NCBI GenBank assembly: GCA_900541245.1
Contig: UQIS01000001.1
Coordinates: 1 to 64,000 of the forward strand
Direction: 5' to 3'
Length of the DNA: 64,000 bases
Source of the DNA: an uncultured Collinsella sp.
Lineage (GTDB): Bacteria > Actinomycetota > Coriobacteriia > Coriobacteriales > Coriobacteriaceae
The notes under the pieces: generated by a model
The model's input: only the letters and a program-made list of their open reading frames with translations
Database searches by the model: none
What the model was told of the DNA's origin: nothing
In this document: positions 8,126-17,023 of the stretch, one piece after another
Layout of the letters: the number at the start of each line of letters is the position of its first letter
Position numbering within the stretch: position 1 is the first letter of the stretch
Translations under genes and position numbers: made by a program

Positions 8126-11100
8126 CTAGGCCCGCGGAACGATCGGGCGGTTAACTTTGGCTAGCATATCAGAAGCGCACGAATCGAGTGCCCAGCTCCG
8201 AAAAGCCGAGAACTCCATGCGCGAGCGCAAGCCCTCCAAATAGCGAATCGACCTGCTCAATTGCACGCGGCCGGGATTTTCGGCCATCGCGATGCGACGA
8301 GTGTCGTCAAACCCCGAAACGCGACAGAAACCAAGCTCTTCGAAGATTCCCAGGCCACTTTCCACCGAGCGCTCGTCGACCGGCGTGCGCGCATCGATGG
8401 CAAGGCACATCTGCGCGATGTCGATATCGCTCGCGCTAAAGGAATCGTCCCCGGTCTTGCCGCGGTTGGAGCGCCACATGGTCTGCAACGCACGATAGAG
8501 CGTGACGAGCTCGTCGCGCTCGGGCGCATAGCAGTCGAGTAGGCGCTCGTTAATGCGGGCATCGCGCGACGAATAGAGCAGATGGATCACGGCGGGCTGG
8601 CCATCGCGACCGGCGCGGCCACTCATCTGGTTAAACTCAATGCCGCCAAACGGCATGTGATAGAGCACGACATGACGAATATCGGGAAGGTTGACGCCCT
8701 CGCCAAAGGCAGATGTCGAGACAATGCAGCTGAGGCTGCCGTCTCGAAACGCCTCCTCTACGCGATGGCGGTCGGTGCGCGTAAGGCCCGCGTTGTAAAA
8801 GGCGATATGCGACGCGCAGTCGGGAACGCGTTTGCGTAGCGTCTTGGCAAGCGCCACGGACTGATCACGCGAGTTGACGTAGATGACGGTCTTCTCCCCC
8901 GTCGCGACGATGGACACCAGGCGGTTTTCGCGGCTCGCAAGATCGCGGTCGTCCTCGAGCTGCAAGTTCTCGCGCACGGTCTCGTCGACCACCGTACGGG
9001 TAATCGGCAGCACGCGGGCAAGCTCCGCCACGACCGGAGCCGTCGCGGTGGCCGTCGCCGCCATAACGACCGGATCGCCCAGGGCCTTGAGGATATCGGG
9101 CATGTCGAGGTATGCGCTCCGGTCGCCGCCCTTGGCAAGACCGGCATGATGCGCCTCATCGATAACGACAAAGCCGATGCGGCCCGAACGCGCGAAGCGG
9201 TCACGGTGGATAGATAGGAACTCGGGCGTCGTGAGCACGATACCGGTGCGGCCCGAAGCTAGGCCGGCGAACACGTCATCGCGTGCGGCCTCCACGGTCT
9301 CGCCGGTCAGCACGCCAACGCCAATGCCAAGCGATGCCATCGTCGACGAGAGGTGATAGGCCTGGTCGGCAACAAGTGCACGCAGCGGATAGACAAAGAT
9401 GCTCGCACGTCCGCGAAGCACCGCCTCACGCGCGGCATGCACATGGAAGATGAGCGACTTGCCGCGCCCCGTTCCCATAACGGCCAGAACACTTTGGTGA
9501 TCGGCCAGGGCATCGAGCGCCTCGACCTGCGCGCGATGTGGCTGGTTCGAGCCGATAAAGCTATGGATAAGCGAGCGCGTGAGCTCGGTATAGGAAAGCT
9601 GGGCGAGCGTCTCGCGCTTGCGCGACTCCAAGCGCAGGCCGGAATCCGCCGGCTGCACGCCACGACGAAGCTCGCATGCCGGATCGTCGACGCTGGGCAG
9701 CGTGGTATCGCGGACCAGAACATCCTTGACCATGAGCTTGGGCTTCACACGACCCTGCCAATGCTCGGCAACGGCCTCGAACACCAAGTCGACAGCGCTA
9801 TCGCAGTTGATGAGCTTATCGATTTGCGGCACGCGGAACATAATAGCCGGCACACTCGCGGCGCCATCGGTCGCCACAAAGCGCATGTGCTCGCCGGTCT
9901 TACCCACCACGGCGCGATCACACATCGTCACGCCCTCGGCAGCCAGCAGCGGCACCTTATTACCCTGGCCAAACGGCTCAAGGCGGGAAATCTGCTCGAT
10001 GGTCTCGATATTCAATTCGGAAAGGTCGACCGTGGCGGCAACCTCGTCGGTGTCCTCAAAGTCCTCGGCGGGAAGCTCGGACAACACGACGGAAAGGCGA
10101 CGGCGGAACTCATCGAGCTTGGATGCCTCGATGGTCACACCCACCGCACCGGCATGTCCGCCGCGACGAATCATCAGGTCGGAACAGCGTTCGATGGCGT
10201 CAAACAGGTTAACTTTGCCCACCGAGCGACCAGAGCCGCGCGCGATACCGTCCTCGATCGAGAACAGCAGCGCCGGCACGTGGTAGCGGTTGGTCAGACG
10301 GCTTGCCACGATGCCCTTGACGCCCTCGTGCCAACCTTCGCCGCCCACGACGATCGCGCGTCCGCCGTCATAGGTCTCCTCGACCTTTGCCATGGCATCG
10401 CGCGTGAGCTCCGCCTCGATCTCACGGCGCTGGCGGTTGATTTCCTCGAGCTCAGCCGCCAGTGCGCTTGCTTCGATGGGATCGCGGGCAAGCAACAGGT
10501 CGAGCGCCAGCTTGGGATCAGCCATGCGACCGGCAGCGTTTAAGCGGGGAATGAGCGAGAATGACAGGCCATCCGCCGTAATGCTCGAAAGGTCCGCCTT
10601 GGCGAGCGCGGCAAGCGCGATATAGCCCGGGCGAGCGGTTACGCGCATCTGCTGGATGCCCTCGGCAACCAGCGCGCGATTCTCGGGCGTGAGCGGCATC
10701 ATGTCGGACACGGTGCCCAGCGCCGCGACCTCGATTAGCGAACGCCAATACGACGGCTTGCCCAGACGTTCGCCCAGGACTTGCACCAACTTGAGTGCCA
10801 CGCCGGCACCGGCAAGCTCACGCGAAGGACCATCGTCCTCGAGCTTAGGGTCGGTCAGGGGTACGCCCTGCGGCACCTGATCGGAGGGCTCGTGATGGTC
10901 CGTGACCACCAAATCGATCCCCAGGCTCTTCAGATAGGAAACCTCTTCCTTGGCGGCAATGCCGTTATCGACGGTCACGATCAGCTGGGGGCGAGCGAGC
11001 TCGTTAACGCGGTCGAGCGCCGCGCGCGAAAGACCGTAGCCCTCATCAAAGCGATGCGGAATAAACGGCGTGACATCGGCGCCAAACGTGCGCAGCGCCT

Positions 11101-11413
11101 CGGTCAACAGGCAGGTCGACGTAATACCGTCAACGTCAAAATCGCCAAAGACTGCAATGTGCTCGTGGTTGCGAATAGCACGCTCGACGCGGGCGGCAAC
11201 GACCGACATGCCCGGGATAATGAGTGGGTCGGCCCAGTCGCGATCGAGCGAAGGCGTCAAAAACAATTGGCCCTCTTTGATTGAGCCAATGCCGTGCGCG
11301 ACCATAATGCGCGCCACCAGCCCGGGAATGCCCAGACCAGCCGAAAGCTCCTTTTCGAGCTCGGGGTTTTGCTGAGCGACCGCCCAGCGATGCGTCGTCT
11401 TAAGCGATGACAT
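8126..11413 (-). CDS. recJ: RecJ single-strand exonuclease fused to a RecQ-like helicase
   Basis: The 1095-residue protein joins two machines. Residues 1-570 are RecJ: DFDVDG (91-96), VTVDNG, TDHH (171-174), the DHHA1 motif GGHAG (418-422) and an OB-type region. RecJ degrades single-stranded DNA 5' to 3' in repair and recombination. Residues about 620-1020 are a superfamily 2 helicase: GTGRGKS (647-653), DEAH (752-755), ATATATAP (motif III) and QMSGRAGRDG (929-938). No cysteine-rich RecQ zinc motif is seen. RecQ and RecJ act together in resecting DNA ends, so the fusion would couple unwinding to digestion. I start at ATG 11413, since a GTG 45 bases further up has no ribosome site; the site before 11413 (GGGGGTGGG) is unusual. 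No frameshift separates the halves. Confidence 0.92.
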   Translation of the reverse strand: MSSLKTTHRWAVAQQNPELEKELSAGLGIPGLVARIMVAHGIGSIKEGQLFLTPSLDRDWADPLIIPGMSVVAARVERAIRNHEHIAVFGDFDVDGITSTCLLTEALRTFGADVTPFIPHRFDEGYGLSRAALDRVNELARPQLIVTVDNGIAAKEEVSYLKSLGIDLVVTDHHEPSDQVPQGVPLTDPKLEDDGPSRELAGAGVALKLVQVLGERLGKPSYWRSLIEVAALGTVSDMMPLTPENRALVAEGIQQMRVTARPGYIALAALAKADLSSITADGLSFSLIPRLNAAGRMADPKLALDLLLARDPIEASALAAELEEINRQRREIEAELTRDAMAKVEETYDGGRAIVVGGEGWHEGVKGIVASRLTNRYHVPALLFSIEDGIARGSGRSVGKVNLFDAIERCSDLMIRRGGHAGAVGVTIEASKLDEFRRRLSVVLSELPAEDFEDTDEVAATVDLSELNIETIEQISRLEPFGQGNKVPLLAAEGVTMCDRAVVGKTGEHMRFVATDGAASVPAIMFRVPQIDKLINCDSAVDLVFEAVAEHWQGRVKPKLMVKDVLVRDTTLPSVDDPACELRRGVQPADSGLRLESRKRETLAQLSYTELTRSLIHSFIGSNQPHRAQVEALDALADHQSVLAVMGTGRGKSLIFHVHAAREAVLRGRASIFVYPLRALVADQAYHLSSTMASLGIGVGVLTGETVEAARDDVFAGLASGRTGIVLTTPEFLSIHRDRFARSGRIGFVVIDEAHHAGLAKGGDRSAYLDMPDILKALGDPVVMAATATATAPVVAELARVLPITRTVVDETVRENLQLEDDRDLASRENRLVSIVATGEKTVIYVNSRDQSVALAKTLRKRVPDCASHIAFYNAGLTRTDRHRVEEAFRDGSLSCIVSTSAFGEGVNLPDIRHVVLYHMPFGGIEFNQMSGRAGRDGQPAVIHLLYSSRDARINERLLDCYAPERDELVTLYRALQTMWRSNRGKTGDDSFSASDIDIAQMCLAIDARTPVDERSVESGLGIFEELGFCRVSGFDDTRRIAMAENPGRVQLSRSIRYLEGLRSRMEFSAFRSWALDSCASDMLAKVNRPIVPRA

Positions 11414-11688
11414 AGGCACCCACCCCCGATAGGGGCAGGTCGCCGCGATACCTCTCACGGTTCATAGCGATGAGTCCTCTGTGTATGCCCGCTTCGGCAG
11501 GCAGATCTGTTGAACGGATTTATTATACCGTGCAGCGCGGACGCACAACATCCAGCACGCCGTGGTTTCGATAAACGAGGGCGGTAATAGCCTCGAAATA
11601 ATCGAGCGTTTCAGCCACACGGACGCATGCGAGCGTCTAGCATATCCATTCAAAACGGATTCACGAGCAAAGGGAGTCACAAGAGCAT

Positions 11689-12687
11689 ATGAAGCAATGG
11701 GTTGAACTGGGCAAATTTCTCGCAGGAAATATGCAGGTCATCGTTCCGATTTGCGTGGCGCTCGGCGTGCTCTTTCCTCAGCAGATCGGCGTTCTCAAGC
11801 CCATCGTTCCCACCCTGTTTGCCTTTATGACGTTCCAAGGCGCGCTCAGCAACACCTTCCACCAGGTGGCTGAGGTGTTCCACCGTCCCCTGCATCTGAT
11901 TTTGGCGTTATTTGTCTCGGCGGCGCTTATTCCCATCGCGGCCTATGCCATGGGATCGTTGTTCTTTGGTTCCAACCCCAACCTTGTCTGCGGCATCGTG
12001 CTCGAGTACAGCGTACCCGTGGCAGTCACTGCCTTTATGTGGATCAGCATGTTCGGCGGCAACGGCCCGCTCGCGCTCACCATCATCCTGACGTCCTCGG
12101 TTATATCGCCTGTGACGATTCCGCTCACGCTTAAGCTCTTGCTGGGTGCCACCGTCTCGATCGATGTGCCGAGCATGATGCAAGACATGGCCTTTATGAT
12201 CGCCATCCCCGCCGTGCTCGGCATCGTGATCAACGAGCTCACGCGTGGATGGGGACACGAGAAGCTCTCCCCCGCGCTCTCGCCCGCCTGCAAATTCATG
12301 ATGATGGGCGTTATCGCCTCCAACTCCACCGCCATGAGCGAGTACGTGCTGCACATGAACGCGGTGCGCCTGGAAGTCGCCCTCTTTATTTTGACCTTCG
12401 CCATCAGCGGCTTTGTCGTCGGTTTTCTGGTCGCCCGTGCGCTGCATCTGCCATATAGCGAGACGACTACCATGTGCTTTACCTGCGGCATGCGTAACAT
12501 CTCTTCGGGCGCCGTCATCGCCACGCAATACTTTCCGGGCGAAGTCGTGTTTCCCGTCATGTGTGGAACGTTGTTTCAGCAGGTACTCGCCTCGTTTATC
12601 GGGCACTTCTTTGAGCGTCTGACCGGCGAGGAGCGCGCCGCCCAGCGCAAGCGGGTCGAGGCCGGCCGCGACGCCATGGGACGCTAG
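11689..12687 (+). CDS. Bile acid:sodium symporter family (BASS) transporter
   Basis: The 332-residue membrane protein has about nine to ten hydrophobic segments and the family features: an N-terminal PTLFAFMTFQGAL stretch, CGIVLEYSVPVAVTAFMWISM, and CFTCGMRNISSGAVIA near the end. BASS members use a sodium gradient to import organic anions such as bile acids, pantoate or keto acids. Bile acids are plausible for a gut bacterium, but the substrate is not shown. It diverges from recJ across a 275-base spacer that must hold both promoters, and it meets the DUF4931 gene tail to tail. Confidence 0.85.
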   Translation: MKQWVELGKFLAGNMQVIVPICVALGVLFPQQIGVLKPIVPTLFAFMTFQGALSNTFHQVAEVFHRPLHLILALFVSAALIPIAAYAMGSLFFGSNPNLVCGIVLEYSVPVAVTAFMWISMFGGNGPLALTIILTSSVISPVTIPLTLKLLLGATVSIDVPSMMQDMAFMIAIPAVLGIVINELTRGWGHEKLSPALSPACKFMMMGVIASNSTAMSEYVLHMNAVRLEVALFILTFAISGFVVGFLVARALHLPYSETTTMCFTCGMRNISSGAVIATQYFPGEVVFPVMCGTLFQQVLASFIGHFFERLTGEERAAQRKRVEAGRDAMGR

Positions 12688-12717
12688 ACTGTCCGCATTA
12701 CGCGGGTGTTAGTCTTA

Positions 12718-13515
12718 CTATACGAGCGTTTCCAGATGCGCACGCAGGCGCTCAGCATCGACATCGAGCGTGGTCTCAGCATTGACCTGGGCCAACCGAT
12801 AGCCGACAAAGTAGGGCGAAACCACCCAACGCGGCAGCGCCTTGGCAATGGTCCGACCGCCCAGGTGATAGAAGAACAGGTTGTACGACTCTGCGCGACC
12901 ACCGTGGTGCTCGTTCAGGATATAGCGCAGAGCTACCTGGATCGCATCGGCGAAGAGGTCCGTCTCGGCTTGGTCTCTCGTGTCATCGCTGGCGGCGATT
13001 CCCTGCGGGGCTGAAACGTTGACCTCAAAGAACCCCATGATCGGTTCGGTTGAGATGTCGACCGAGATTCTCCCCTGTTGCCAGACACTAATGCCTTCAA
13101 AGTTGGCTGAGGTCAGCGCCGCATAGCCGTCCTCCTGTTCCAGGCCAACAATCTGCATGTGTGGATGGACGAGGCTGCCGCCCGAAAGTGGGCCTTTGTT
13201 CTTGTACATGAGCACACTGCGGTACTGTTGGGAATCGATCATCTGCTGCCAACAGCCCAGGGCAAACCGCATCACATGATGCAGCTCATCCGGTTCATAG
13301 GTCACCAGGTCGGCGTCGTGATTGGCAGACTCGATCAATACGGTCTGACGTGTGGCCCGCAAGGTCTTGAACTTATTCTCGAGCCAGATACAGTCACCAT
13401 CGCGCTGGATGATGTTGGCAAGTCCCTCCGTGTCGCAAAAGGGGCACGCGGTGCCAGGGCGACGATTATCGTCGGGCTTACCGCTCGCCTGCTGAACGTC
13501 AAATACCAGCGCCAC
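12718..13515 (-). CDS. DUF4931 / galactose-1-phosphate uridylyltransferase-like HIT protein
   Basis: The 265-residue protein resembles GalT-type members of the HIT superfamily. A CPFC pair (24-27) could bind zinc, and HPHMQ (117-121) matches the catalytic HxHxQ motif of nucleotidyl transferases, preceded by SGGSL. No galactose genes are near, so it is called DUF4931-like and not GalT. The reaction is probably nucleotidyl transfer or hydrolysis, with substrate unknown. It starts three bases after the cutC stop, so the two are an operon, and it ends 30 bases from the convergent BASS gene. Confidence 0.75.
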   Translation of the reverse strand: MALVFDVQQASGKPDDNRRPGTACPFCDTEGLANIIQRDGDCIWLENKFKTLRATRQTVLIESANHDADLVTYEPDELHHVMRFALGCWQQMIDSQQYRSVLMYKNKGPLSGGSLVHPHMQIVGLEQEDGYAALTSANFEGISVWQQGRISVDISTEPIMGFFEVNVSAPQGIAASDDTRDQAETDLFADAIQVALRYILNEHHGGRAESYNLFFYHLGGRTIAKALPRWVVSPYFVGYRLAQVNAETTLDVDAERLRAHLETLV

Positions 13516-13518
13516 GGG

Positions 13519-14196
13519 TTATACCTCCAGCGGCACGATCTTGGTGCCATGGAGCTCGGAGACGCCTAGCGCCGCCGCGACCGCGTCGCGATTTGCCGTA
13601 GTGATGCCGCCGCCGGGAAGGATGGTCAAACGATCGCCCGCATACTCGATTAAACGAGCCAGGCAATCGAAATTATCCTCGATCGACGTACCGGCAGCGC
13701 CGCCATGCGTGAGGATGCGCGTAACGCCGCAGTCGGCAAGTGTATCAATCGCATCGAGCTGAGCCTCGGGCGAGAGCTGGTCAAATGACATGTGGAAGGT
13801 GATGTCGATGGGATCACGCTTACATTCCTCGGTCGCGCAGCCCGCAGCCATCACGAGGGCGCCAAGCGTAAGTTCGTCGAGCGCCCATCCGCCAGCGCAG
13901 GGTTTGCAGCAGCCAAAGACCAAGCCGTCAACGCCCGCACTCACGGCAAGGCCCAAGTCCATCTCCATCATGCGCAGCTCATCCTGGTTGTAGTGAAAGT
14001 CGCCGCCACGCGGACGGATCATGCACATCACCCGTGCATCGTGTTCGTGAGCATAGTTGGTCGTAGCGCTGATAACGCCGGCCGAGGGCGTGGTACCACC
14101 GACGGCAAGGTTATCGCACAGCTCGATGCGCCTTGCACCGGCCTCGATAGCCGCCGGCACCCGCTCAAAGTTCTCGGCACAAAACTCGTACAGCAT
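13519..14196 (-). CDS. cutC: CutC family protein
   Basis: The 225-residue TIM-barrel protein has the CutC signatures ARRIELCDNLAVGGTTPS near the N-terminus, MIRPRGGDFHY, GLVFG, THGG and ILPGGGI near the end. CutC was linked to copper homeostasis in E. coli, but its biochemical role is still unsettled. The ATG at 14196 follows GGGGG by seven bases and the protein then begins MLYEFCAENFE as usual; the frame is open 19 codons further up. It is the first gene of a pair with the DUF4931 protein. Confidence 0.88.
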   Translation of the reverse strand: MLYEFCAENFERVPAAIEAGARRIELCDNLAVGGTTPSAGVISATTNYAHEHDARVMCMIRPRGGDFHYNQDELRMMEMDLGLAVSAGVDGLVFGCCKPCAGGWALDELTLGALVMAAGCATEECKRDPIDITFHMSFDQLSPEAQLDAIDTLADCGVTRILTHGGAAGTSIEDNFDCLARLIEYAGDRLTILPGGGITTANRDAVAAALGVSELHGTKIVPLEV

Positions 14197-14256
14197 AGAT
14201 AGACCCCCAAAGACAGCAGATGTTTTCCGACGGGCATTGTCACACATCCCCATGAA

Positions 14257-14321
14257 GTTGCGGTGGAATAGGGACTCATTTGGCCTCTGGAGCCCGTATT
14301 CAGTCCCTATTTCACCGCAAC
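14257..14321. repeat. 20-bp inverted repeat with GGGAC core
   Basis: Arms 14257-14276 and 14302-14321 are complementary with one mismatch and enclose a 25-base loop. The left arm reads GTTGCGGTGGAATAGGGACT. It lies upstream of cutC and directly beside the liv operon terminator. It resembles other GGGACA-type hairpins at 43798-43830 and 57904-57956. Confidence 0.8.
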
Positions 14322-14322
14322 T

Positions 14323-14360
14323 AAAAAGGGGCGCTGACTGAGATAGTCAGCGCCCCTTTT
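14323..14360 (-). terminator. Terminator of the liv operon
   Basis: A GGGGCGCTGACT / AGTCAGCGCCCC stem around a five-base loop, with A-runs on one side and T-runs on the other, so it could work in both directions. It lies just after the livF stop at 14371. Confidence 0.9.
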
Positions 14361-14370
14361 GTTAGGTGGG

Positions 14371-15084
14371 TTAGCCTCCGAGGTAGGCTTTGCGGACGTT
14401 ATCGTCGTGCAGGAGCTCTTGACCGGTGCCGGTCATGGTGATCTTGCCGGTCTCGAGCACGTAGCCGCGCGTGGCGATGGAAAGAGCCATCTGTGCGTTT
14501 TGCTCGACCAGAAGCACCGTGGTGCCGGCCTTGTGCAGGTCCTCGACAATCTGGAAGATCTGCTCAATCAGAATCGGCGCCAGACCCATGGAAGGCTCGT
14601 CGAGCATAAGCAGTTTGGGGTTACTCATAAGAGCGCGCCCCATAACAAGCATCTGCTGCTCACCGCCCGAAAGGGTGCCGGCGACCTGGCGACGGCGTTC
14701 CTTCAGGCGCGGGAACTGCTCGTAGACGCGCTCGAGGCCCGGAGCCACCGTGGACTTGGGCTGCGTGTAGGCGCCCATCTCCAGGTTCTCCTCAACCGTC
14801 ATCTGCAAAAAGGCGCGACGACCCTCGGGAACCTGAGCCAGGCCCTTACCAACCAGCTTGTCGGCGGGCGTATGGGTAATGTCCTCGCCCATAAACTTGA
14901 TGGAGCCGGTCTTGGAGCGCAGCAGGCCCGAGACGGTCTTGAGCGTTGTGGACTTGCCGGCACCGTTGGCACCAATCAAGGCCACGATCTCGCCCTCGTT
15001 AACGTTAAAGGAGATGTCCTTGATGGCGTGGATGGCGCCGTACCAGACGTTGATGTTGTAGACGGAAAGCATCGGCTCTGCCAT
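14371..15084 (-). CDS. livF: Branched-chain amino acid ABC transporter ATP-binding protein LivF
   Basis: The 237-residue ATPase is one of the two that power the LIV importer. Walker A GANGAGKST (38-46), signature LSGGEQQ (138-144) and Walker B LLMLDEP (158-164) are intact. MGLAPILIEQIF after the Walker B is typical of LivF. It is the last gene of livJ-livH-livM-livG-livF; its start immediately follows the livG stop, and a strong terminator follows its own stop. Confidence 0.95.
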   Translation of the reverse strand: MAEPMLSVYNINVWYGAIHAIKDISFNVNEGEIVALIGANGAGKSTTLKTVSGLLRSKTGSIKFMGEDITHTPADKLVGKGLAQVPEGRRAFLQMTVEENLEMGAYTQPKSTVAPGLERVYEQFPRLKERRRQVAGTLSGGEQQMLVMGRALMSNPKLLMLDEPSMGLAPILIEQIFQIVEDLHKAGTTVLLVEQNAQMALSIATRGYVLETGKITMTGTGQELLHDDNVRKAYLGG

Positions 15085-15945
15085 TTAGTTCTCCCCCTTA
15101 TCCTGCTTGCCCAGATATGCCTCGATAACGGCGTCGTTGTTCTGGATCTCCTCGGCCGTACCCTTGGCAATGACCTTGCCAAAGTTGAGCACGCAGATGC
15201 CCTCGCAGATGTTCATAACGAGCGACATATCATGCTCGATAAGCATGATGGCGATGCCGAAGGTGTCACGAATCTTGACGATGTTCTCCATAAGCTCCGC
15301 GGTCTCGGACGGGTTCATGCCGGCGGCAGGCTCATCGAGCAGCAGCAGCTTGGGGTTGGTGGCAAGCGCGCGGACGATCTCCAGACGACGCTGTGCGCCG
15401 TAAGGCAGCGATCCGGCCTGCTCATTTGCCAGGTGTTCCATATCAAAAATGGACAGCAGCTCCATGGCGCGCTCGTGGGCGGCCTTCTCGTGCTTCCAAT
15501 ACGTCGGCAGGCGCAGCACGCCCTCAAAGCCGGAGTAGCGCTCCTGGTTGTGCAGGCCGACCTTAACGTTGTCCTCCACCGTCATGGTGTTGAACAGGCG
15601 AATGTTCTGGAACGTACGGGCAATACCCATGCGGTTGACCTGGTAGACCGACTTGCCCGAAGTGTCCTCACCGTCGAGCAGGATGGTGCCGTGCGTGGGC
15701 TGGTACACCTTGGTGAGCAGGTTGAAGACCGTGGTCTTGCCGGCACCGTTGGGGCCGATGAGACCGGCGATCTCGGTCTTGCCGATAGTCAGGCTAAAGT
15801 CGTCGACCGCCTTAAGGCCACCGAACTCAATGCCCAGGTGGATGCACTCGAGTGCCGGGCGCTCGCCCAGGTCGCGGTCGGGAACGATGGCGCCAGAAGG
15901 ATACGGGACCATCTTGCCCTTGTTGAACTCAAATTTACTGGGCAT
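15085..15945 (-). CDS. livG: Branched-chain amino acid ABC transporter ATP-binding protein LivG
   Basis: The 286-residue ATPase pairs with LivF. Walker A is GPNGAGKTT (64-72). The signature is the degenerate LPYGAQRRLEIVRALA normal for LivG, and Walker B is LLLLDEPAAGMNP. An N-terminal tail of about 30 residues precedes the ABC domain. The ATG at 15945 has AGGAGG nine bases before it and overlaps the livM stop by 11 bases, so translation is probably coupled. Confidence 0.95.
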   Translation of the reverse strand: MPSKFEFNKGKMVPYPSGAIVPDRDLGERPALECIHLGIEFGGLKAVDDFSLTIGKTEIAGLIGPNGAGKTTVFNLLTKVYQPTHGTILLDGEDTSGKSVYQVNRMGIARTFQNIRLFNTMTVEDNVKVGLHNQERYSGFEGVLRLPTYWKHEKAAHERAMELLSIFDMEHLANEQAGSLPYGAQRRLEIVRALATNPKLLLLDEPAAGMNPSETAELMENIVKIRDTFGIAIMLIEHDMSLVMNICEGICVLNFGKVIAKGTAEEIQNNDAVIEAYLGKQDKGEN

Positions 15946-17023
15946 CGGCTGCCACCTCCTTCTTGGAAGCAAAGCGGTCCTTGACGCGACCGAAGAACGC
16001 CTTGAGCTGCGGGTTGTTGGTAAAGATCATGACCAGAATCAGCACGATGGCGTAGATGAGCATGCGGTAGTCCGAGAACTGACGGAGCAGCTCGGGAAGC
16101 ACCGTGAGCAATGCCGCCGCGATGACGGAGCCGCGCATATTGCCCAGACCGCCCAGGACCACGAACACCAGAATGAGGATGGACGTGTTGAAGTCGAACT
16201 TGGTGGCGGAGAGCTGCGAGAAGTTACCACCGAAGAGAGCTCCGGCAGCACCGGCGAGGGCAGCGGAAACCACGAAGGCGATCATGCGGTACTGGGTGAC
16301 GGAGATGCCCACGGACTCGGCTGCAATCTTGTTGTCGCGCACGGCCATAATGGCACGGCCGGTACGGCTGCGAACCAGGTTGAGCACGATCACGAGTGCG
16401 ACCATGACCAGGATGGCACCGGCGAGGAAGGTCGAGTACGTCGACACACCCGATGCGCCCTGCGCGCCCTTGATGATGGCGGTGCCGTCCTCGAGCAGAT
16501 GCAGGTCGTCGATCGTGGAGTTACCCGTGATGTTAAAGATCACGTGCAGGCCGCGGGAGTCGACGCCCACAATGAGGCAGGTGACGATCTCTTTGATGAT
16601 CTCGCCAAAAGCCAGGGTCACGATGGCCAGATAGTCGCCGCTCAGGCGCAGGACCGGGATACCAATCAAGAAGCCCAAGATGGCAGCGGCGATAGCGCCG
16701 ACCACAATGCTGATGATCAGACGCATCGGATCGGACGGAACGGCGCTCTCCAGCGCGACGGCGGTGACGATGCCCGTGTAGGCACCGACGCTCATAAAGC
16801 CCGCGTGGCCCAGCGACAAGTCGCCCGCGATGCCGACGACGAGGTTGAGGGAAATGGCCATGACGATATAGGCCGTGATGGGAACCAGCTGACCGGCGAT
16901 CATGCGCGGAATCATGTGGTTAGACTGCATAAAGAACACGATGGCGAAGGCCACGATGCACATGGCGTACGTGACAAAGTCGTGACGCGTCTGCTTGTCT
17001 TTAAGAAACTTCATAACGCTCAC
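15935..17023 (-). CDS. livM: Branched-chain amino acid ABC transporter permease LivM
   Basis: This is the second permease of the LIV importer, about 360 residues with roughly ten membrane spans. Typical segments are AISLNLVVGIAGDLSLGHAGF, RLSGDYLAIVTLAFGEI and the coupling region RSRTGRAIMAVRDNKIAAESVGI. Translation may begin at the GTG immediately after the livH stop (17023) or at an ATG nine bases later (17014), which has AGGTGA at a better distance. Confidence 0.94.
   Translation of the reverse strand: MSVMKFLKDKQTRHDFVTYAMCIVAFAIVFFMQSNHMIPRMIAGQLVPITAYIVMAISLNLVVGIAGDLSLGHAGFMSVGAYTGIVTAVALESAVPSDPMRLIISIVVGAIAAAILGFLIGIPVLRLSGDYLAIVTLAFGEIIKEIVTCLIVGVDSRGLHVIFNITGNSTIDDLHLLEDGTAIIKGAQGASGVSTYSTFLAGAILVMVALVIVLNLVRSRTGRAIMAVRDNKIAAESVGISVTQYRMIAFVVSAALAGAAGALFGGNFSQLSATKFDFNTSILILVFVVLGGLGNMRGSVIAAALLTVLPELLRQFSDYRMLIYAIVLILVMIFTNNPQLKAFFGRVKDRFASKKEVAADAQ

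Noticed and set aside
6680..8164. 494-codon plus-strand frame opposite relA
   Set aside because: Shadow of the RelA/SpoT gene, with no family features.
11462..11680. 72-codon minus-strand frame between recJ and the BASS gene
   Set aside because: It lies in the divergent promoter region and has no ribosome site or recognisable sequence.
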